The notes beneath the pieces were generated by a model. The model had not been told where the DNA came from. It saw only the letters and a list, made by a program, of their open reading frames with translations, and ran no database searches. The translations under genes were made by a program, and so were the position numbers. From contig JAKOTQ010000015.1 in NCBI GenBank assembly GCA_029776205.1, positions 1-64,000 on the forward strand: DNA of 64,000 nucleotides, in the 5' to 3' direction. Shown piece after piece: positions 56,990 through 64,000 of this stretch (the stretch's first letter is position 1; every line of letters starts with the position of its first letter). This stretch comes from Bacillota bacterium. Its GTDB lineage: Bacteria; Bacillota; UBA4882; UBA8346.

Positions 56990-57062
56990 TGAAAATAAAC
57001 AAGCTGAGTCAAACCCTTCCAAATCAGGATTTCGACTCAGCCTCCAGTCTTTCTGGTCAACC
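56990..57062 (-). ncRNA. Conserved leader element C before the set 2 importer
   Basis: On the minus strand: GGTTGACC, hairpin CCAGAAAGACTGG, then GGAGGCTGAGTCG, and a terminator stem GGCTGAGTC/GACTCAGCT followed by TGTTTATTTTC. The third base pair of the small hairpin changes from G-C in A and B to A-U here, which keeps pairing and is a compensatory change. Confidence 0.75.
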
Positions 57063-57179
57063 TCGTCCCAATAATTATGGTACATATTTAACGAGAATTG
57101 TTTCCTAGTATTTCAGTAAGAATTAAAATGTTTAGCTAACTAGTTCCTAATCGTCAAGGAGTAACAACCTTTTTGTAAC

Positions 57180-57350
57180 TTATTTCAATCTTACCTTTTC
57201 ATTCTTTTCGATTTGAACAACTTTACCATTTTGAATGATCAAAGTCACCGAACCGTAAGCAATCTCTGATAGCAAACCCAACAAACGTTGCAAATCTCCC
57301 TCCGATAACACACTTTCCGCTTTATGGGTTTCAATTTCAGCCACTTGCAC
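57180..57350 (-). CDS. DUF2292 (YezD-like) protein, copy 1
   Basis: A 56-residue protein with the DUF2292 core: LSEIAYGSVTLIIQNGKVVQIEKNEKVRL. Proteins of this family are small and often lie in sulfur-assimilation loci of Firmicutes; their function is unknown. GGAGGAG precedes a GTG at 57350 by 3 bases beyond the core; a GTG at 57344 is also possible. It lies about 25 bases after copy 2 and before leader element C. Confidence 0.75.
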   Translation of the reverse strand: MQVAEIETHKAESVLSEGDLQRLLGLLSEIAYGSVTLIIQNGKVVQIEKNEKVRLK

Positions 57351-57375
57351 CAACTCCTCCTCTTAGAATCATCCC

Positions 57376-57585
57376 CTAAATCAGCAATTTAAGCCTGTTG
57401 CTTTTCCATTGGGGATCAATAGCGGAATCAGTCCAGTTAAGATACTCAGAGATATTGACCTGGATAATAACATTATCTTGTTTAATCACCGTGATCGAAC
57501 CATTTTTAACACTATTTAGCGCCTGTAAGACCGTTTGTTCAAAGATATTTCCATTACTGTGGTTTTTCTTTTTAACCATCGTCAT
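57376..57585 (-). CDS. DUF2292 (YezD-like) protein, copy 2, with C-terminal extension
   Basis: A 69-residue protein with ALNSVKNGSITVIKQDNVIIQVNISEYL as its DUF2292 core, more diverged than copy 1, and a 20-residue tail (WTDSAIDPQWKSNRLKLLI). AAAGGGGGG precedes the ATG. It is the first gene after a strong leftward promoter with an Rrf2-like site, in front of the sulfur importer. Confidence 0.7.
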   Translation of the reverse strand: MTMVKKKNHSNGNIFEQTVLQALNSVKNGSITVIKQDNVIIQVNISEYLNWTDSAIDPQWKSNRLKLLI

Positions 57586-57695
57586 TGTCGGTTCCCCCCT
57601 TTCCCATGATTTATAATTATATGTATTCCTATTTGTTTAATAATATTTAAGTGTAAAAAAAATACTACTATTCCGACTTGGCCACGCTTATATAT

Positions 57696-57719
57696 AAGTA
57701 ATCCTATATATTTGGTATG
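57696..57719. promoter_or_regulatory. Putative Rrf2/CymR operator 2
   Basis: On the minus strand CATACCAAATATATAGGATT plus ACTT, directly after the -10 of the DUF2292 promoter. It matches operator 1 in all but 3 bases of the core. Confidence 0.6.
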
Positions 57720-57748
57720 ATTTTACATCGCCTCATTCAATTTGTCAA
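57720..57748 (-). promoter_or_regulatory. Promoter of the DUF2292/importer transcript
   Basis: TTGACA and TAAAAT are spaced by 17 bases on the minus strand. The 57586-57908 gap between divergent genes holds this promoter, operator 2, and a rightward TTGTAA/TAGATT (17-base spacing) near 57848 for the Rrf2 gene. Confidence 0.8.
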
Positions 57749-57908
57749 TGCTTATTTTATGAAAAAACACGAGACCCAGTAACCAGATCTCGCGGCAATT
57801 TGTGTTTGTGAATTTGTCCCAAACCGCATCATTCCAAGAGCTACCCTTGTAAGATAGCTTTATTTATGTTAGATTAAATTTATTAGCCAAAGAGGAAGGA
57901 GTAGTCCA

Positions 57909-58358
57909 ATGAACATCTCAACCCGCGGTCGATACGGTTTGCGAGCGTTGGCCGACATGACAATACACGCAGTCAATGGTCCTGTGGCTCTGCGTGTCAT
58001 CGCCGAACGCCAAAATCTCTCTGAGTCCTATCTTGAACAAGTCTTTTCCAGCTTACGCAAAGCCGGTATCGTTCGCTCTGTCCGAGGAGCGCAAGGCGGC
58101 TATGAATTAAACCGGCCTGCGAACGAAATCTCCGTCGGCGAGATCTTAAGAGCACTGGAAGGGCCAATTACTCCGGTCTATTGCGTCGACGACTCATCTC
58201 CCGGCTCGGAATGTGAAATGGAAAAAACCTGTCTCACCCGGCCTTTTTGGGAAGAATTGCGCAATGTGGTCAACCGTTTTTTAGATGAGACCACCCTCCA
58301 GGACGTCATCGACAAAGCTCCCCGGGAATCCAATAAAGAACCCATGTTTTACATTTAA
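57909..58358 (+). CDS. Rrf2-family (CymR/IscR-like) transcriptional regulator 2
   Basis: A 149-residue regulator with NISTRGRYGLRALADM, LSESYLEQVFSSLRKAGIVRSVRGAQGGY and three cysteines (Cys92 in VYCVDD, Cys102 in GSECEM and Cys107 in KTCLT). That CX9CX4C-like pattern could hold an iron-sulfur cluster as in IscR, which separates it from regulator 1. It lies next to cysE/cysK and opposite to the DUF2292 promoter, so it may control both. AAGGAG precedes the ATG. Confidence 0.85.
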   Translation: MNISTRGRYGLRALADMTIHAVNGPVALRVIAERQNLSESYLEQVFSSLRKAGIVRSVRGAQGGYELNRPANEISVGEILRALEGPITPVYCVDDSSPGSECEMEKTCLTRPFWEELRNVVNRFLDETTLQDVIDKAPRESNKEPMFYI

Positions 58359-58373
58359 CGTTCTAACGGCATT

Positions 58374-58401
58374 AAAAGCCCGGAAAGTCATCCGGGCTTT
58401 T
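58374..58401. terminator. Bidirectional terminator
   Basis: AAAAGCCCGG pairs with CCGGGCTTTT. ATTTTT follows on plus and TTTTAATG on minus. It is shared by the Rrf2 gene and cysE, which converge here. Confidence 0.85.
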
Positions 58402-58405
58402 ATTT

Positions 58406-59338
58406 TTACAGATAATATTCGATTTGATCTCTGGTCTTAACAATAGGCGAAGGTTGGGCATTATAAACCTTGGAATAGGGCGGTACTGAATGGGTTAGCC
58501 AAACATTTCCGCCAATCTCCGAGTGATGGCCGATGACCGTATCGCCGCCCAATATGGTCGCCCCTGCATAAATCACCACATGATCCTGAATATCCGGATG
58601 GCGTTTTATCTTTTTAATCGGATTGCCGTCGGCATCCAGAGGAAAACTCTTAGCCCCTAACGTCACCCCTTGATAAATCTTCACATTTTTCCCGATGGTG
58701 CACGTTTCACCGATGACAACTCCGGTCCCATGGTCGATAAAGAACGACTCGCCGATCACCGCTCCAGGATGAATGTCAATCCCGGTGAGCTGATGGGCAT
58801 ACTCCGTCATAATCCTCGGGATCAAAGGGATATTCCATTCATACAACACATGGGCAATCCGGTAAATACTGATGGCCTCGGTCGCCGGATAACTCAAAAG
58901 AATCTCCTCCGTCGAACAGGCCGCCGGATCTCCTTTATAAGCAGCCTCAATATCTGTCTGTAACAGAGCGCGAATCTCCGGCAAGCGTTTTAGCAATTCA
59001 ATCGTTATTTCGTCTGCCCTGTCCTCACATTGGGTGCAACCGGTTTGATTAACCTCACCACATTCCTGAATCAGAGCCAATTTAATTAAATTACTCAACT
59101 CCACTGCAGCCATGCGCATATTATTCCCGATCAAAATGTTCAGATGCGATTCATCGATGGAATGTTTTTCGTAGATCCCCGGAAAGAGCGCAGACCGCAA
59201 TTGATGTAAAACAGTATACACTCTGTTTTTCCCTGCAAATCCGATGGTCTTTTCCTTAAAAAAATGCGTTTCATTGATGCGCTCCAGCTCTTTGGTAACC
59301 TGGGGTAACTCCTGGTTCAGCCATTGGTTTAAATCCAT
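58406..59338 (-). CDS. cysE: Serine O-acetyltransferase (EpsC-like)
   Basis: A 310-residue enzyme that makes O-acetylserine from serine and acetyl-CoA, the acceptor for CysK. The N-terminal 175 residues are a helical region of the longer, EpsC-like type seen in anaerobes. The left-handed beta-helix domain has GIDIHPGAVIGESFFIDHG, VVIGETCTIG and the catalytic HGTG/His pair. GGAGGTGGCGGTA precedes the ATG at 59338. It is 200 bases after cysK in the same direction. Confidence 0.9.
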   Translation of the reverse strand: MDLNQWLNQELPQVTKELERINETHFFKEKTIGFAGKNRVYTVLHQLRSALFPGIYEKHSIDESHLNILIGNNMRMAAVELSNLIKLALIQECGEVNQTGCTQCEDRADEITIELLKRLPEIRALLQTDIEAAYKGDPAACSTEEILLSYPATEAISIYRIAHVLYEWNIPLIPRIMTEYAHQLTGIDIHPGAVIGESFFIDHGTGVVIGETCTIGKNVKIYQGVTLGAKSFPLDADGNPIKKIKRHPDIQDHVVIYAGATILGGDTVIGHHSEIGGNVWLTHSVPPYSKVYNAQPSPIVKTRDQIEYYL

Positions 59339-59479
59339 TACCGCCACCTCCGACTCCATGGCATTTCAATTTCAGTAACCCTTTTGATCACACTATATTT
59401 CAGTTAATTATAAGTAATTCCATCCACGGATTCAAGGATTACTGCAATTTCTCTTTTCGCCGGGCAACACCGCAAAACG

Positions 59480-59505
59480 AAAACGGGAGAATAATCCCCC
59501 GTTTT
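59480..59505 (-). terminator. Terminator of cysK
   Basis: AAAACGGG and CCCGTTTT form the stem, followed by CGTTTTG, 35 bases after the cysK stop. Some read-through into cysE is possible, since no separate promoter was recognised for it. Confidence 0.6.
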
Positions 59506-59539
59506 ACAACATTTCACGGCAACCGAACGGATATGTTCA

Positions 59540-60475
59540 TTAACCCTCTTGGAACAAAGCCGTTGACAAATAGCGTTCACCGGTGTCCGGTAAGACAACC
59601 ACAATGGTCTTGCCTTTATTCTCAGGACGTTTGGCAATTTCTGTGGCCGCAAAGGCAGCCGCTCCTGAAGAAATCCCCACCAACAACCCTTCATTTTTAG
59701 CTAATAAACGGGATGTTTCAAAGGCTTCTTCATTTTTTACTCTAAACACTTCATCAATAATCGACCGGTTTAAAACATCGGGAACGAATCCGGCCCCAAT
59801 CCCTTGAATCTTGTGAGGGCCCGGGTTGCCACCCGACAACACCGGTGAATCATTGGGTTCCACAGCAACAATTTTAATATTGGGATTCTTTTGCTTCAAG
59901 ATTTCACCCACACCGGTAATAGTCCCTCCAGTTCCGACACCTGCAACAAAGATATCCACCTTTCCGTCGGTATCCCGCCAAATTTCTTCCGCTGTCGTTT
60001 TCCGATGAATCTCCGGGTTGGCCGGATTTTGGAACTGTTGCGGGATAAAGGAATTGGGGGTTTCGGCAGCGATTTCATTAGCTTTCTTAATAGCCCCTTT
60101 CATCCCCTCCGGACCGGGTGTTAATACCAATTCCGCCCCTAAAGCTTTTAACAGGTTTCGCCGTTCAATACTCATCGTTTCCGGCATCGTCAATATCAAC
60201 CGATACCCACGGGCTGCCGAGACAAAGGCCAACGCGATCCCTGTATTTCCGCTCGTCGGTTCGATAATCACTGTATCTTTATTAATAAGTCCTTGCTCCT
60301 CAGCGGCTTTAATCATCGCATAACCAATCCGGTCCTTCACACTACCTCCGGGATTGAAATATTCGAGTTTAGCCACAACCGTCGCATCTAAATTCTGACT
60401 CCGGTTATAATTGGCCAATTCCAACAACGGTGTATTCCCGATAAGCTCCGTCAAATTTTTAGCTATTTTCGACAT
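59540..60475 (-). CDS. cysK: Cysteine synthase (O-acetylserine sulfhydrylase)
   Basis: A 311-residue PLP enzyme: [10 protein letters not shown], the PLP lysine in [21 protein letters not shown] and the PLP-phosphate loop [12 protein letters not shown]. It makes cysteine from O-acetylserine and sulfide. In B. subtilis CysK is also the corepressor partner of CymR, and a CymR-type site lies in its own promoter here. GGAGG precedes the ATG at 60475. Confidence 0.95.
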   Translation of the reverse strand: MSKIAKNLTELIGNTPLLELANYNRSQNLDATVVAKLEYFNPGGSVKDRIGYAMIKAAEEQGLINKDTVIIEPTSGNTGIALAFVSAARGYRLILTMPETMSIERRNLLKALGAELVLTPGPEGMKGAIKKANEIAAETPNSFIPQQFQNPANPEIHRKTTAEEIWRDTDGKVDIFVAGVGTGGTITGVGEILKQKNPNIKIVAVEPNDSPVLSGGNPGPHKIQGIGAGFVPDVLNRSIIDEVFRVKNEEAFETSRLLAKNEGLLVGISSGAAAFAATEIAKRPENKGKTIVVVLPDTGERYLSTALFQEG

Positions 60476-60502
60476 TTGAAACAACCTCCTTTTTAATTTC
60501 GT

Positions 60503-60525
60503 GTATTCCTATAAAAATACTTGGT
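60503..60525. promoter_or_regulatory. Putative Rrf2/CymR operator 3
   Basis: On the minus strand ACCAAGTATTTTTATAGGAA begins the site, followed by TAC. It has the same AC(C/T)AA...ATAGGA(A/T)TAC frame as operators 1 and 2 and lies just after the cysK promoter. Confidence 0.5.
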
Positions 60526-60539
60526 TTATTTTATACATT

Positions 60540-60568
60540 ATATTACTATGTATCTCAAAACTTGTCAA
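60540..60568 (-). promoter_or_regulatory. Promoter of cysK
   Basis: TTGACA and TAATAT with 17-base spacing on the minus strand, about 65 bases before the start codon. Confidence 0.8.
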
Positions 60569-60596
60569 TTCTATCCACAAAAACAATTTATAAAAT

Positions 60597-61724
60597 TCAT
60601 TCGGGTTGTAAATCTCCAATCAAATCCTCGGCCTCTTCCAAACCAACCGACAGCCGGATAAGCCGGTCAGTGATTCCCAGCCGTTCCCGTTCCGCTTTGG
60701 GAATGGCCGCATGGGACATTTTCACCGGATAGGAAAGGATCGATTCTACACCGCCTAAACTGACAGCCACCGACCATAACTTCACCTTTTTCATGATCTG
60801 CCGTGCCCGTTCGACTGTATCCGTTGCAAACGAAAGGACCGCTCCAAATCCAGCCGCTTGTTCTTTAAGAATGTGATGGCCGGGATGATCCGGAAGCCCC
60901 GGATAATAGACCTCAGCTACCCAAGGTTGCATCCTGAGCCATTGAGCGATCTCCAAGGCCGAACGTTGCTGCAGTTCCATCCGGGCACGCAAGGTTTTAA
61001 TCCCTCGGAGCAGCAACCAACAATCCTGCGGGCCCAATACCGCTCCAAACCCATTCTGGACAAAATAGATGTCCTTCGCTAACTTCTCCGAATTGGTAAT
61101 TACAGCTCCGCCGATCACATCGCTATGGCCGCCCAGAAACTTTGTCGCACTGTGAATCACGATGTCAACGCCCAAATCCAACGGCCGCTGGAAATAGGGA
61201 GACATAAAGGTATTGTCGATCATCGTGATTAAGTTATGCTCCCGGGCAATCTTGACTGCACCAACGATATCAGTGACTTTCAACAGGGGATTGGATGGCG
61301 ATTCTAAAAACAACGCCCTCGTCGACGGCCGAATGGCTTCCCGAATATTGTCCAACCGGGTCATATCCACAAAAGTGGTTTCAATGCCGAATTTCGCAAA
61401 GAACCGGGTTAAAATACGGTAAGACCCTCCATAAATATCCTCCGTGGCAATAATGTGATCGCCTTGTTTTAAAATAGCCAATGCCGAAGATATGGCGGCC
61501 ATCCCTGAGGCAAAAGCATAGGCATAGGTCCCATTTTCCAGCGCAGCTAAGGTCTTCTCCAAAGCCTCACGGGTAGGATTCCCCGAGCGGGAATAATCAT
61601 ATTTTCCGAAATGCTCCACATCGAACTGATGATAGGTCGAGGCCTGATATATCGGAATACTCAATGCGCCCGTATGCGGATCGATCTCATTTCCGTTATG
61701 CAATATCTTCGTCCCATATTTCAT
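60597..61724 (-). CDS. metC: Trans-sulfuration PLP enzyme, probably cystathionine beta-lyase (MetC/PatB-like)
   Basis: A 375-residue Cys/Met metabolism enzyme with YDYSRSGNPTREALE, the PLP lysine in IHSATKFLGGHSD, and RLSVGLEEAEDLI. It overlaps the stop of the previous gene by 4 bases (ATGA). The two-gene order behind an S-box is the same as the metI-metC operon of B. subtilis, which suggests cystathionine beta-lyase; cystathionine gamma-lyase cannot be excluded by sequence. Confidence 0.85.
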   Translation of the reverse strand: MKYGTKILHNGNEIDPHTGALSIPIYQASTYHQFDVEHFGKYDYSRSGNPTREALEKTLAALENGTYAYAFASGMAAISSALAILKQGDHIIATEDIYGGSYRILTRFFAKFGIETTFVDMTRLDNIREAIRPSTRALFLESPSNPLLKVTDIVGAVKIAREHNLITMIDNTFMSPYFQRPLDLGVDIVIHSATKFLGGHSDVIGGAVITNSEKLAKDIYFVQNGFGAVLGPQDCWLLLRGIKTLRARMELQQRSALEIAQWLRMQPWVAEVYYPGLPDHPGHHILKEQAAGFGAVLSFATDTVERARQIMKKVKLWSVAVSLGGVESILSYPVKMSHAAIPKAERERLGITDRLIRLSVGLEEAEDLIGDLQPE

Positions 61725-62872
61725 CCTTTTGCTCCTCCTGATATAGCCTGCTCCAGATCGCCGATAAGGTCGTCAATATGTTCAATACCTACCGAAAGAC
61801 GGATCAAATCATCAGTTACCCCAATTTTCTGCCGTATCTCGGCCGGAATATCTCCATGGGTTTGCTTCATCGGGTAAGTGATCAGTGTCTCCACTCCACC
61901 CAAGCTTTCCGCATAAGTAATGACTTTGACCCGGTTAATAATCCGTTCCACCCAGGCAGCATCCGGAACCCGGAAAGAAAGCATAGCGCCAAATCCGTTA
62001 CTTTGCTTGACTTGAATCTCCCGTCCCGGATGTCCGGGAAGCCCGGGATAATAGACCTGTTTCACATGAGGGTTTTTCACCAACCATTCGGCTATCGCAG
62101 CGGCATTTTGCTGCTGTTTTTCCATACGCAGGGATAGGGTTTTAATTCCACGCAACATCAACCAGCTGTCCTGTGGCCCCAGAACGTTACCGGTTGAATT
62201 TTGGATAAATCCGATCTTTTCGCTTAACTCCGGCCTGGCAGTGACCACCACACCGGATAAAACATCATTATGCCCGCCTAAATATTTGGTGCCGCTATGC
62301 ACCACCACATCAGCACCCAACTCGATAGGACGTTGCAAATAGGGCGTCATAAAAGTATTATCCACTATCGTCAAAAGCCCTTTGGAGCGCGCCAAGGCAC
62401 TGACTTTCGCCAGATCGGTGATTTTCATCAATGGATTGGTCGGCGTTTCAATCAATATTGCTTTGGTATGGCCAGGGATAATCGCTGCCTCAACGCTCTC
62501 AAGTTGGGTCATATCCACATAGTCGACAGTTATCCCCAATTGGCGGAAATTTCGCTCAAGAACACGATAAGTTCCTCCGTAAAGATCATCAGATACCAAC
62601 AAATGATCGCCGTTGGAAAACATCATAAGTACCGTCGTAATAGCTCCCATCCCCGACGCAAAAGCAAATCCCCGGTCCCCCCCTTCCAAATCAGCCATGA
62701 CGTTCTCCAACACCTGTCGGGTTGGATTCACCGTCCGGGAGTAATCGTAGCCGGTAGAAACACCAACGGCCGGGTGGCGAAACGTAGCCGTCTGATAGAT
62801 GGGAGTGCTGATGGCTCCTGTAACAGAATCGGTACATAAACCGGCATGTGTAATCCTGGTTTCAATATTCAT
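61721..62872 (-). CDS. metI: Trans-sulfuration PLP enzyme, probably cystathionine gamma-synthase/O-acetylhomoserine thiolyase (MetI-like)
   Basis: A 383-residue paralogue of the next gene: YDYSRTVNPTRQVLENVMADLEGG, the PLP lysine in VHSGTKYLGGHND, and RLSVGIEHIDDLIGDLEQA. It probably condenses O-acetylhomoserine with cysteine to cystathionine and may also use sulfide. It is the first gene behind the second SAM-I riboswitch. AGGAGG lies at the ATG. Confidence 0.87.
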   Translation of the reverse strand: MNIETRITHAGLCTDSVTGAISTPIYQTATFRHPAVGVSTGYDYSRTVNPTRQVLENVMADLEGGDRGFAFASGMGAITTVLMMFSNGDHLLVSDDLYGGTYRVLERNFRQLGITVDYVDMTQLESVEAAIIPGHTKAILIETPTNPLMKITDLAKVSALARSKGLLTIVDNTFMTPYLQRPIELGADVVVHSGTKYLGGHNDVLSGVVVTARPELSEKIGFIQNSTGNVLGPQDSWLMLRGIKTLSLRMEKQQQNAAAIAEWLVKNPHVKQVYYPGLPGHPGREIQVKQSNGFGAMLSFRVPDAAWVERIINRVKVITYAESLGGVETLITYPMKQTHGDIPAEIRQKIGVTDDLIRLSVGIEHIDDLIGDLEQAISGGAKG

Positions 62873-62901
62873 GATATACCTCCTATCCCCCTGTATAATA
62901 A

Positions 62902-63047
62902 AAACCTCTTCCCGAAGAAGGAGGAAGAGGTTTCATTTCATACGATACCCCTCTCATCTTTCAGGTTTCCCTGCCGGAATTGGCACCTGCGACTCCCAGG
63001 TTGCCGAAGGTTCATCGGGCCGTTCCCTCCCCTTCTCTTGATAAGAG
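62902..63047 (-). ncRNA. SAM-I (S-box) riboswitch of metI-metC
   Basis: On the minus strand the aptamer is at about 63047-62951, with P1 CTCTTATC/GATGAGAG and the blocks AGAGAAGGGGAGGGA, ATGAACCTTCGGCAACC and GGTGCCAATTCC. It is followed by a terminator, AAACCTCTTCC/GGAAGAGGTTT, with TTTTTATT, at 62902-62933. It closely matches the metA riboswitch. Confidence 0.95.
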
Positions 63048-63115
63048 TATACCCACGTAAAATATTCAATTTTGCAATTCCTATTAATCTCATGGAATTA
63101 ATAATATTAGTGATG

Positions 63116-63144
63116 ATTTTAACATATCCTGGTATGAACGTCAA
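63116..63144 (-). promoter_or_regulatory. Promoter of the metI riboswitch transcript
   Basis: TTGACG and TAAAAT with 17-base spacing on the minus strand. Downstream are AATTCC and GGAATT in inverted orientation with ATAGGAATT, like the Rrf2-type sites. Confidence 0.7.
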
Positions 63145-63251
63145 GAAGGGAATAATTCGAGAAATTTTGAAACTCCCCATGGGATTTATGGTAAAATAGC
63201 AGAAGACAGCCGTCTATTGCGGCATTTTTGAAGCATTAAAGGAGATCGGCT

Positions 63252-64000
63252 ATGGAAATCTATCTCGATAACAGCGCCACGACTCAACCTCTGGCTGAAG
63301 TCATCGCTTCGGTCAATCACATGATGGCAGAAAATTACGGCAATCCTTCCGCACTTCACCGTCGCGGTCTGGAAGCGGAACACGCCGTTAAAAAAGCCCG
63401 TTCCCAAGTTTCAGCTTTATTCAACACGGGCAACCACGATCTGATCTTTACATCCGGCGGGACCGAATCCAATAACTTAGCAATCTTCGGAAGCCTGGCC
63501 ACAGCCAGGGATACATCAAGGCCTCTCGTGACCTCCAGTATCGAGCATCCTTCGGTGTTGAATATATTTAAACATTTAGAGAAAATCGGCCGGAAAGTCA
63601 TTTATATTCGAACTGATCCTCAAGGATTCGTCGATCTTGAGGATCTAAAAAAAGCTCTCGATGAACATCCGGCCCTCGTCAGCATCATGACCGTTAACAA
63701 TGAGATCGGCAGCATTCAACCGATCGCCGAAATTGCCCGGTTGATCGAAACCAGCGACAATAAACCGGTTTTCCATACCGATGCCGTTCAAGCTTTTGGA
63801 AAAATCCCGCTTCAGTCAACCGCCGTCGATCTGATGTCGGTCAGCGCCCATAAATTTCACGGACCGAAAGGGATCGGAGGTCTATTCGTTAAAAAAGGAT
63901 TCCGTTTGGCTCCTATAATGTTCGGAGGAGGTCAGGAAACCAACCTCCGTCCGGGAACCGAAAACACCCCGGCCATCGTCGGAATGGGCACCGCTGCCGC
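63252..64000 (+). CDS. Cysteine desulfurase (NifS/IscS-like), cut at the window end
   Basis: The frame is open from the ATG at 63252 to the end of the window (249 codons, no stop). It has LDNSATTQPL, TSGGTESNNLA, the PLP pocket HTDAVQAFGK and the PLP lysine in SAHKFHGPKGIG. AAAGGAG lies 7 bases before the ATG. It makes persulfide from cysteine for Fe-S clusters or thio-nucleosides. The C-terminal part that holds the active-site Cys loop is outside the window. It is divergent from metI. Confidence 0.9.
   Translation, partial: MEIYLDNSATTQPLAEVIASVNHMMAENYGNPSALHRRGLEAEHAVKKARSQVSALFNTGNHDLIFTSGGTESNNLAIFGSLATARDTSRPLVTSSIEHPSVLNIFKHLEKIGRKVIYIRTDPQGFVDLEDLKKALDEHPALVSIMTVNNEIGSIQPIAEIARLIETSDNKPVFHTDAVQAFGKIPLQSTAVDLMSVSAHKFHGPKGIGGLFVKKGFRLAPIMFGGGQETNLRPGTENTPAIVGMGTAA

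Noticed and set aside
59404-59694. 96-codon minus-strand frame
   Set aside because: It overlaps the cysK C-terminus in another frame and spans its terminator; it is a shadow.
62297-62839. 180-codon plus-strand frame
   Set aside because: Antisense shadow inside metI with no ribosome site.

Overview
The window looks like chromosome of an anaerobic, endospore-forming, motile Bacillota (Firmicutes). The support is the strong Shine-Dalgarno sites throughout, SAM-I riboswitches, CymR/Rrf2 regulators, an ECF biotin transporter with a BirA operator, AprX-like intracellular subtilases, tiny YjcZ-like peptides, a SleB-like LysM hydrolase, a Mn-catalase and radical-SAM enzymes. Base composition looks moderate (mid-40s % G+C by eye, not computed). 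I cannot name the species. No phage, insertion sequence or CRISPR array was seen.

Layout. 1-2 kb: histidine-kinase remnant, orphan receiver and a tandem pair of related membrane proteins. 2.0-4.7 kb: tRNA-Leu, an aminotransferase, glutamate racemase. 4.8-11.8 kb: a leftward chemotaxis operon (MCP, cheA, cheW, cheR, cheB, cheY) whose MCP has an in-frame TAG. 12.3-22 kb: rmuC, a class A penicillin-binding protein, a GH1 glycosidase, a LysM/SleB hydrolase and a large TPR protein. 22-27.5 kb: an AprX-like subtilase island with two intact proteases, one pseudoprotease, one free-standing prodomain-like protein and three 33-35-residue hydrophobic peptides. 27.7-37.4 kb: flavoprotein, Mn-catalase, DUF1540, a copper operon (HMA-SafE-cupredoxin fusion, CopA, response regulator, kinase), HtrA and DUF1284. 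37.5-39.7 kb: the biotin ECF transporter.

39.9-64 kb is a dense sulfur-metabolism region, almost all on the minus strand. It holds metY, two Rrf2 regulators, metA and metI-metC each behind a SAM-I riboswitch, metK, cysE, cysK and the start of a cysteine desulfurase. Between metA and cysE lies an unusual block: three copies of a radical-SAM-like enzyme with an atypical CX8CX2C cysteine motif, two flavin split-barrel (PNPOx-like) proteins always next to one of them, two complete SsuABC-type importers plus an extra SsuA, and two DUF2292 proteins. A short conserved leader RNA ending in a terminator hairpin precedes three of these transcripts, including metK. A 30-bp scar shows that a third PNPOx gene was lost.

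My inference is that this block is an uncharacterised anaerobic organosulfur scavenging system: import by SsuABC-type transporters, C-S bond chemistry by the radical-SAM/flavoprotein pair using SAM from MetK, and entry of the sulfur into CysE/CysK and MetY/MetI. Control would be by SAM riboswitches, by an Rrf2/CymR-like repressor with a repeated operator, and by the new leader element. The substrate cannot be told from sequence.

Start codons were often chosen by the Shine-Dalgarno site. In this genome GGAGGTG-type sites repeatedly create spurious upstream GTG or TTG starts.
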